DNA of 32,500 bases, taken from Anaeromyces robustus (Eukaryota; Neocallimastigomycota; Neocallimastigomycetes; Neocallimastigales; Neocallimastigaceae). Both the position numbers and the translations under genes were made by a program. A model generated the notes under the pieces. It had not been told where the DNA came from and did not search any database. It was given only the letters and a program-made list of their open reading frames with translations. The number at the start of each line of letters is the position of its first letter. The first letter of the stretch is position 1. The DNA is taken from NCBI GenBank assembly GCA_002104895.1, contig MCFG01000266.1, forward strand, positions 47,501 to 80,000, given 5' to 3'. Shown here one piece after another: positions 27,268-32,500 of the stretch.

Positions 27268-28605
27268 TTACATAATGAATTTTTCATTCATATTCATTGG
27301 GTGACTTGTAGAAAGTTGTGGAATTTGTGAGAATTTCTTTTGTTTCATAATTTGTCTAATACCAGTTAATAATTCAGCATAAGTAAAGTCCTTATTTTGA
27401 CTTAATAAGGAAACCATAGCATAAGACATGGCACCTGTAGAAACATTATTAATTTTAGCATCAGCAGAAGTTTGATTATCCATACAACCTGAGAATTGGA
27501 TAACATCTGCATCATGTCTTCTTTTTTGAATTGTTTGTTGATTATTTGTACCAGAACTTGAATTTAAGCTAAGTGAACCATCAAAGAGTCCAAGAAGAGC
27601 AGAAGCAATCTTAGTTTGATCACCTTGAATGAAACTACCTACCACATCCATAGCTTTTTTGAACATTTCTTTACGCATATCATTTTCAATGACTTCTATT
27701 TGACCATCACATTGATAGGTATATGGAAGATCTAATACTGTACCAGAGTGACAAGAATCAAAAATGGCTGTTAATCTACAACCTTGTGGTAATGGAGTAA
27801 CTAAATTTTCATAAATTACATCATCAATAATTTGACCAGCAGTTTGATAATCAAGAGGCAATATAGTTTCATCAAAACCATCTACTTCATCATTATCTTT
27901 ATCTTTAGCTGTACCACCATGACCACTGTAATGGAAGAATAAAGAATCACCTGGTCTAGCACCTTGGACGAGCCATTTCATACCATCAATAATATTATTA
28001 TAAGTTGGCTTCTTGTTTGGATCATTTTGTTCATCTGTTAAATATAAACAATTATTAAAGCCAAATCTTCTACAGAATAATTCAGAAACATTTGTAATAT
28101 CATTAATACAACCTTTAAGTTCAGCTGAGGTACCCTTATAATTAATACCAATAAAAAGTGCTTTTTTATTACCATCACATGTAGATCTTACACATCTATC
28201 ACCACCTTTTTCTCTGTAAAAACGATCAACATCTCTATTCCATAAGTTTTGTTCTCTTATTTTTCTGTGAACAGCTCTATTGAAATCTTGTGCTTGTTGA
28301 CTTCCTGAATTATTCATTCCATTTATATTAATTTGGTATCTTCTTCCTCTTCCCATACCGCCCATTCCTGGACCTCCAAATCCTGGGCCACCCATACCTG
28401 GACCTCCAAATCCTGGACCTCCAAATCCTGGACCTCCAAATACTGGGCCACCCATTCCTGGACCTCCCATTCCTGGACCTCCAAATCCTGGGCCTCTCAT
28501 ACCTGGGCCTCCAAATCCTGGACCACCCATACCTGGGCCTCCAAAGCCACCAGGACCACCACGTGGACCTGGTCCACCAAAACCTCCTGGGCCTCCCATA
28601 TACAT
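27268..28605 (-). CDS. MCA1: Type I metacaspase C (Gly-Pro-Phe/Met repeat prodomain)
   Basis: A complete intronless gene of 445 residues, the 5'-most of the triplet in reading direction. The prodomain (1-87) is made of five-residue units GGPG followed by Phe or Met. It leads into GRRYQININGM (87-97), then KKALFIGINY (147-156), catalytic His229 in HYSGHGG, catalytic Cys285 in AIFDSCHSGT, then QFSGCMDNQTSADA and the shared SQIPQLSTSHPMNMNEKF ending. Its catalytic part closely resembles copies A and B across its full length, so the three are recent tandem duplicates. Family members hold calcium-dependent Arg/Lys-specific proteases. The prodomain alone differs in kind from A (Gln-rich) and B (Gly-Met/Arg-Pro), suggesting different partners, localisation or condensation behaviour. 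The start is the first Met, just before the repeat. Confidence 0.96.
   Translation of the reverse strand: MYMGGPGGFGGPGPRGGPGGFGGPGMGGPGFGGPGMRGPGFGGPGMGGPGMGGPVFGGPGFGGPGFGGPGMGGPGFGGPGMGGMGRGRRYQININGMNNSGSQQAQDFNRAVHRKIREQNLWNRDVDRFYREKGGDRCVRSTCDGNKKALFIGINYKGTSAELKGCINDITNVSELFCRRFGFNNCLYLTDEQNDPNKKPTYNNIIDGMKWLVQGARPGDSLFFHYSGHGGTAKDKDNDEVDGFDETILPLDYQTAGQIIDDVIYENLVTPLPQGCRLTAIFDSCHSGTVLDLPYTYQCDGQIEVIENDMRKEMFKKAMDVVGSFIQGDQTKIASALLGLFDGSLSLNSSSGTNNQQTIQKRRHDADVIQFSGCMDNQTSADAKINNVSTGAMSYAMVSLLSQNKDFTYAELLTGIRQIMKQKKFSQIPQLSTSHPMNMNEKFIM
28370..28590 (-). repeat. 15-bp coding repeat in metacaspase C prodomain
   Basis: Plus-strand 15-bp units of the type CCTGGACCTCCAAAT or CCTGGGCCACCCATT repeat more than ten times, coding on the minus strand for GGPG plus Phe or Met. 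Codons alternate between GGA/GGC and CCA/CCC forms less uniformly than in copy B, so this array looks somewhat older or less homogenised. Confidence 0.9.
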
Positions 28606-28811
28606 TTTTGTTATTGTTTTATATATATATTTTTTAAAAAATTCTATATGTTAAAAAAATAGTGATAAAATAAAAATATATAATACAATAAATACAGTGT
28701 TAATAGATTTTTTGTATATTATTCTTTAAAAAAATATTATATTTTAAATTATTATATATATATATTATTATTATGTCATTATAAATATTATTATGAATAT
28801 TATTATGATAG

Positions 28812-28848
<37 letters not shown>

Positions 28849-30145
28849 TAAGAAAGTAAAGCTAATATATATTGATATTTATTGTTTATTATTATTTATT
28901 GTGTATAATTTATATTATTATTATTATTATTATTATTAAATTATTTATTATTTTAAAATTTTCTTTTTATTTTTTTTAAAAAACTTTATAATAATATACT
29001 TTTTCTAAATGCTCTTTTATTGTTGTTACTATTAGTTATATAAATAAAACTATTATTATTTATATATCAATAACTTATATATATGATAATAATTGATAAA
29101 TATTTATTAATATATTTATAATTTTTTATAGTTTGAAATTTTATTATTTTTAATTGATAATTGATCTTTAATACATCTTTTTTTGCATAATATTTTTTCT
29201 TCAATTATTATTATTATTATAAAATATTTTTTAAACAAGAAATAATATTTATATTGTAAATATATTATTAACCTTATTTAAGTATTGAAATATTTATCAC
29301 TAACAGTGATGTTTTAGTTTTTTTTTGTTATAGTTTTTTTTTATTCTAAGTAAGAATAAAAGTGAAAAAAAGAACTTCTTATATATGAAAATTAAATGAA
29401 ACAAAAGAATAATCACATTACATATGAAATTAAGTAGTTTTTTTTTTTTTTTAATTATTATTGGTATTAATTATAATTATCATCCAGTTTTAATTAAATA
29501 TATATTATACTATAATATATTATATATATATAAATTTATATTTTATTTTTTAACAGTTAGATATTTTTATATTAAATTATATTTTATTTAATTAAAGAAT
29601 TTTTGAAGATTTTTAACTATTAAATTAATTATTTCCTTTTTAAATAATTAAATCTTGTTTCTATTTTTCTTTTTTTTTTTTATATATATAAATATTTTAT
29701 ATATATTACATTCAATACTTTTTAATTATTAGTATTAAAATTTTTAAAGACTATATATTAATTATGTCATTTATTAATATATAATTTTCCAGCCATTCAT
29801 TATTATAATTCCCAGATACATATATTCAAATTATTAATATTACATAAATGATATTATAACAATTATAAGGTTATTTATTATTATTATTATTATTTTAAAG
29901 TTTTTTTAAATATAAATAATATAAAAAATATTAAATTAAATAAATTAAAAAAAAAACTTTATTTTTAAAATGTAGTTGTCAATATAATTTAATATATTTA
30001 ATATAAAAATAATATATTATAATATAATCATTATATTAATAAAGACAAAAGAATAAGCAGTAATTTATTATTTTATAATAATATTATGATTATTAATAAT
30101 CATTTCATTATATTATAATAATGTAAAATACAAAATGTAATGTAA

Positions 30146-30225
<80 letters not shown>

Positions 30226-30227
30226 AT

Positions 30228-30279
<52 letters not shown>

Positions 30280-30304
30280 TAAATGTAAAATAATAAATAA
30301 TAAT

Positions 30305-30347
<43 letters not shown>

Positions 30348-30879
30348 TATAATAATAATAATAATAATATCAATAATAATAAAAATTATATGAAAATTTT
30401 AATGATTTTCTAATAATAATATTTTTCAAGAAAATTTAATGATTTTAATATTAATAATTATTGAAAAAATAGTTATAACAAATATGATATTAATATTTTT
30501 TCTGAAAATTTTAATGATGATAATAAAATTAAATATTTATGTGAAAATAATATTGATAATATTAGCGTCAAAATGATTGTTATAAAAATAATATAAATAG
30601 TTTTTAAGAGTAATAATATTTACTATATAAAAAAAATGAATACAATCATTTTTTTAATATTAGTGATAATAATAATAATGAATTAATAATAATTAAAAAT
30701 TTGGAGATATTTCTATTAAAAATGTTTCTATTAAAAAAAAATGATATTATGATCATTAATGAGATTTTCGCGAAATTATTAATAATATAAATTTTAATAA
30801 TGATAAAAATAATAATAAGAATTCTTCAAAGAAAATAAACAATTATATTGGCTATAATAATATTAAAAATTTTAAAATA
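28606..30879. other. AT-rich spacer with (AAT)n arrays
   Basis: No gene recognised. It contains the metacaspase C promoter (right of 28605), several (TTA)n and (AAT)n runs, and a 9-bp-arm hairpin around 29337-29360. From about 30380 to 30880 one strand reads as broken Asn-rich, coding-like sequence. This may belong to the decayed element that follows, but I cannot assign it. Confidence 0.55.
30144..30367. repeat. Compound (AAT)n array
   Basis: Three long AAT runs, about 30144-30222, 30231-30278 and 30310-30367, are separated by short GAATTAT and GTAAATGTAAAAT breaks. The array sits just left of the retroelement fossil. Confidence 0.93.
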
Positions 30880-31600
30880 TGAAAGAAGTAATTATATATA
30901 AATTTAAATATAATGAATCTTCGAAAATTAGAAATAAATTAAAAGTATTATTAGGTAATATGAATTTATTAGTTCTATGATTTAGGAAAACCAAAATTAT
31001 TAAGTCACAACAAGGTAAAATTTATAGAGGGTAGAATTTTTATTAAATTAAAAATCTATCGAGTTGCTAACAAGAAATATATTAGTATATTAAAAGAAGA
31101 AATAAATAAATCATTAATAGAACTATCTAAATATTTATGGTTGTTTTCAGTCATTCCTAAAAAGAATAATAAATAGAAACTACTGGTAGATTTTAAAAAG
31201 TTAAAATGACATTGACATTACTATAAACGATGAATGAATAGATTTATATGAATAACTTTATTTTATTTTCTTTAAGCTTAGAACAACAAATAAATGATCT
31301 TTCTTAGATACGATTGGATATTATAGAAAATTTATTGAAGGTTTTTCTTTAATAGCTTAACCTTTATTTAAATTACTTAAGAAAAATGAAAAATATGTTT
31401 GGAAAAATATCACTGTATAAATATTTAAAATAATTAAGGAGAAAGTTAAAAAAAGCGCCTATTCTTATTAATTCTAGAATATTATAACCATTTTATTATT
31501 AAAACTGATGAATTAATGTAGAAGTGTTAAAGATAATATTGATTATAAACTTTAAGTGGGGTTTAATAAATAATAAAGAAATAATAATACCTATAATATA
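30880..31600 (+). mobile_element. Fossil Ty3/gypsy-type LTR retrotransposon pol remnant
   Basis: On the plus strand, about 30980-31200 resembles the run-in to and N-terminal part of Ty3/gypsy reverse transcriptase (the IYR...I..LKEEI block and a VPKKN...VDF-like segment). About 31296-31520 resembles the region after the RT palm, with a YYRKFI block followed by a PL.KLLKK block, leading towards RNase H. No integrase, protease or LTR was recognised. The copy is clearly broken, with many breaks, and looks old; it is not expected to be active. Its outer limits are uncertain. Confidence 0.75.
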
Positions 31601-31696
31601 TATAATTATTTTACCAATATTTTTTTCTAATATATTATAATTAACTTAATAATATATTAAAATAAATTTTTATTAACATCTTATAATAAATTTTAT

Positions 31697-31698
<2 letters not shown>

Positions 31699-31735
<37 letters not shown>
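31699..31735. repeat. Poly-T tract bordering the GC-rich island
   Basis: A run of about 37 T ends abruptly at GCTATGACCGGGG. On the minus strand it is a poly-A tail directly after the GC-rich segment, as expected of the 3' end of a retroposed RNA. Long T homopolymers are common elsewhere in this window, so it is suggestive only. Confidence 0.9.
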
Positions 31736-31738
<3 letters not shown>

Positions 31739-32043
31739 ATGACCGGGGTATGCTTCTTTGACCTTCCCTAATGTAAAGCAGTAAGCCCACTCCCTAATAA
31801 TTAGGTGGTAGTGTGTCCCTCATGGACTGCCATACTGAAAGTCAGCTTCGGCTTTCCCAATCATGTACAATAATTGCTGAATTTATATCCGCAAGCCACA
31901 CATTCTCGGTGCCCGACAAACCTCAAACAAGGCTGATGAAAAGCCCAATGGTCACGTGATTCTAATTCACTTGGTTATTCTACGTTATTGATTGGTACAG
32001 GTTGGATTTTCTCAAAGAAACAATATTAAAGACTATAAGTGTC
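31700..32043 (-). mobile_element. Candidate SINE-like retroposon (GC-rich non-coding island with poly-A end)
   Basis: From 31736 to about 32015 base composition is far richer in G and C than any other non-coding part of the window, yet all frames are interrupted and no protein is recognisable. On the minus strand the segment ends CCCCGGTCATAGC followed by about 36 A. The 11-mer AATTTTATAAT occurs immediately left of the tract (31689-31699) and again at 32044-32054, a possible target-site duplication. It contains small stems such as CCTAA-TAA-TTAGG (31793-31805) and AGC-TTCG-GCT. Convincing pol III A and B boxes were not found. Alternatives are a 5'-truncated LINE tail, part of an LTR, or a promoter island for the dehydrogenase downstream. 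Confidence 0.45.
31857..31995. promoter_or_regulatory. CCAAT-box and E-box cluster upstream of the SDR gene
   Basis: The GC-rich island carries CCCAATCA (CCAAT at 31857-31861), CCCAATGG (31945-31949), a perfect TCACGTGA palindrome with E-box CACGTG at 31953-31958, and ATTGG (31991-31995; ACCAATCA on the other strand). CCAAT boxes bind the NF-Y/HAP complex and TCACGTGA is the Cbf1/USF type of bHLH site. They lie about 290-430 bp before the next start codon. In DNA of ordinary composition such a set would be unremarkable, and if the island is a retroposon the sites may be incidental. Confidence 0.35.
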
Positions 32044-32157
32044 AATTTTATAATAAAAATACAATATATTAATATCTTTTAGAATAACGGAATAATTTTA
32101 ATGTTAATTGGCCAGTTAATTGTATTTTATTTTGTTATTTAATTAACGAATATTATA

Positions 32158-32162
<5 letters not shown>

Positions 32163-32193
<31 letters not shown>
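32163..32193. repeat. (TA)n dinucleotide run
   Basis: An alternating TA run of about 30 bp, roughly 100 bp before the dehydrogenase start codon. It is flanked by an ATATTTTA/TAAAATAT inverted pair, giving a long potential cruciform. It may act as an AT-rich promoter element, but this cannot be told from sequence. Confidence 0.85.
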
Positions 32194-32199
<6 letters not shown>

Positions 32200-32287
32200 C
32201 TTTTAAATTTGTTAAAAAAAAAAAAAAAAAATAAAAAAAATTAAAAAATTATTTATATTTATTAAATTTTTTTAATATAGGATAAAA

Positions 32288-32500
32288 ATGTCACTAAATA
32301 AAATTGTTTTAATTACTGGTGCTACAAGTGGTATTGGAAAAGTGGCTGTAAAGGAATTAGTTAAAAAAGGAGGGTATAAGATTATTTTACATGGAAGAAA
32401 TGAAGAGAAATTAAAGACTACAGTTGAAGAAATAAAAAGTGAGTTTGAAAATGCTGATTTAGATACTATAAAAGCAGACTTAGAGTTATTAGCAGATGTT
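32288..32500 (+). CDS. Short-chain dehydrogenase/reductase (5' part)
   Basis: The first 71 codons of a gene that runs off the window. Beginning MSLNKIVLITGATSGIGK, it has the Rossmann TGxxxGIG dinucleotide-binding motif at residues 10-17, an Arg at the end of the second strand (HGRN, R37), often associated with NADP(H) preference, and an ADL motif at 63-65 that contacts the adenine ring. This is the classical or retinol-dehydrogenase-like SDR layout. The catalytic Tyr-x-x-x-Lys lies beyond the window, so activity and substrate are unknown. No intron interrupts the visible 213 bp, unlike the intron-dense genes at the left of the window. A TATAG acceptor-like site sits just before the ATG, so an intron in the 5' leader is possible. 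Confidence 0.87.
   Translation, partial: MSLNKIVLITGATSGIGKVAVKELVKKGGYKIILHGRNEEKLKTTVEEIKSEFENADLDTIKADLELLADV

Noticed and set aside
31933-31939. CTGATGA as a hammerhead ribozyme core or a C box of a C/D snoRNA
   Set aside because: No matching GAAA core strand or stems for a hammerhead, and no properly placed D box with terminal stem. The heptamer alone is not enough.
31736-32015. tRNA, 5S, 7SL or spliceosomal snRNA gene in the GC-rich island
   Set aside because: I compared known conserved motifs and pol III A/B boxes by eye on both strands and found only weak partial matches. A covariance search would be needed to exclude divergent forms.
31600-32100. LTR of the gypsy fossil
   Set aside because: No second copy of the sequence on the other side of the fossil and no TG...CA bordered repeat in the window. 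Kept only as an alternative for the GC-rich island.

Overview
The window is a stretch of an extremely AT-rich, intron-rich eukaryotic nuclear genome. Spacers are built almost entirely from A/T homopolymers and (AAT)n, (TTTA)n and (TTATTTA)n tracts, and genes stand out as islands of higher GC. Four of the genes contain GT-AG introns, up to 14 in one gene, that are almost pure A/T. The best guess is an anaerobic gut fungus (Neocallimastigomycota: Piromyces, Neocallimastix or Anaeromyces type). The composition fits, the proteasome subunit and the Ste20-type kinase read closest (from memory, no search run) to fungal or opisthokont versions, there are type I metacaspases with low-complexity prodomains, and a SWEET sugar transporter is present. 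A dictyostelid-type amoebozoan is the main alternative.

Layout. 1-4247 (+): 3' 832 codons of NAA25/MDM20, the auxiliary subunit of the NatB N-terminal acetyltransferase, in 13 exons. 5501-9624 (+): a GCK-III Ste20-family kinase (MST3/4, STK24/25, Dictyostelium severin kinase group), modelled in 15 exons including a recognisable C-terminal CCM3-type dimerisation segment. 10840-12865 (+): 20S proteasome subunit alpha-2, 4 exons. 13873-15101 (-): a SWEET/MtN3 sugar transporter, 4 exons, one of only 15 nt. 16786-28605 (-): three intronless type I metacaspase genes in tandem, same orientation, 3.5-4.5 kb apart, with near-identical catalytic domains and quite different low-complexity prodomains. 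28.6-31.6 kb: AT-rich spacer, long (AAT)n arrays and an old, heavily broken Ty3/gypsy-type pol fossil. 31.7-32.04 kb: a GC-richer non-coding island with a long poly-T on its left, perhaps a SINE-like insertion or alternatively a promoter island. 32288-end (+): 5' end of a short-chain dehydrogenase/reductase gene with no intron in the visible part.

The first four genes are unrelated housekeeping, signalling and transport genes; nothing suggests they work as a unit. The one real gene cluster is the metacaspase triplet. Its shared orientation, lack of introns and divergent prodomains make it the most interesting part of the window: a locally expanded caspase-like protease family that could be regulated or targeted separately through the N-terminal low-complexity regions. 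Other points worth checking are a 35-bp minisatellite beside the SWEET gene, the 15-nt exon, a single-codon first exon proposed for the kinase, and the GC-rich island before the dehydrogenase.
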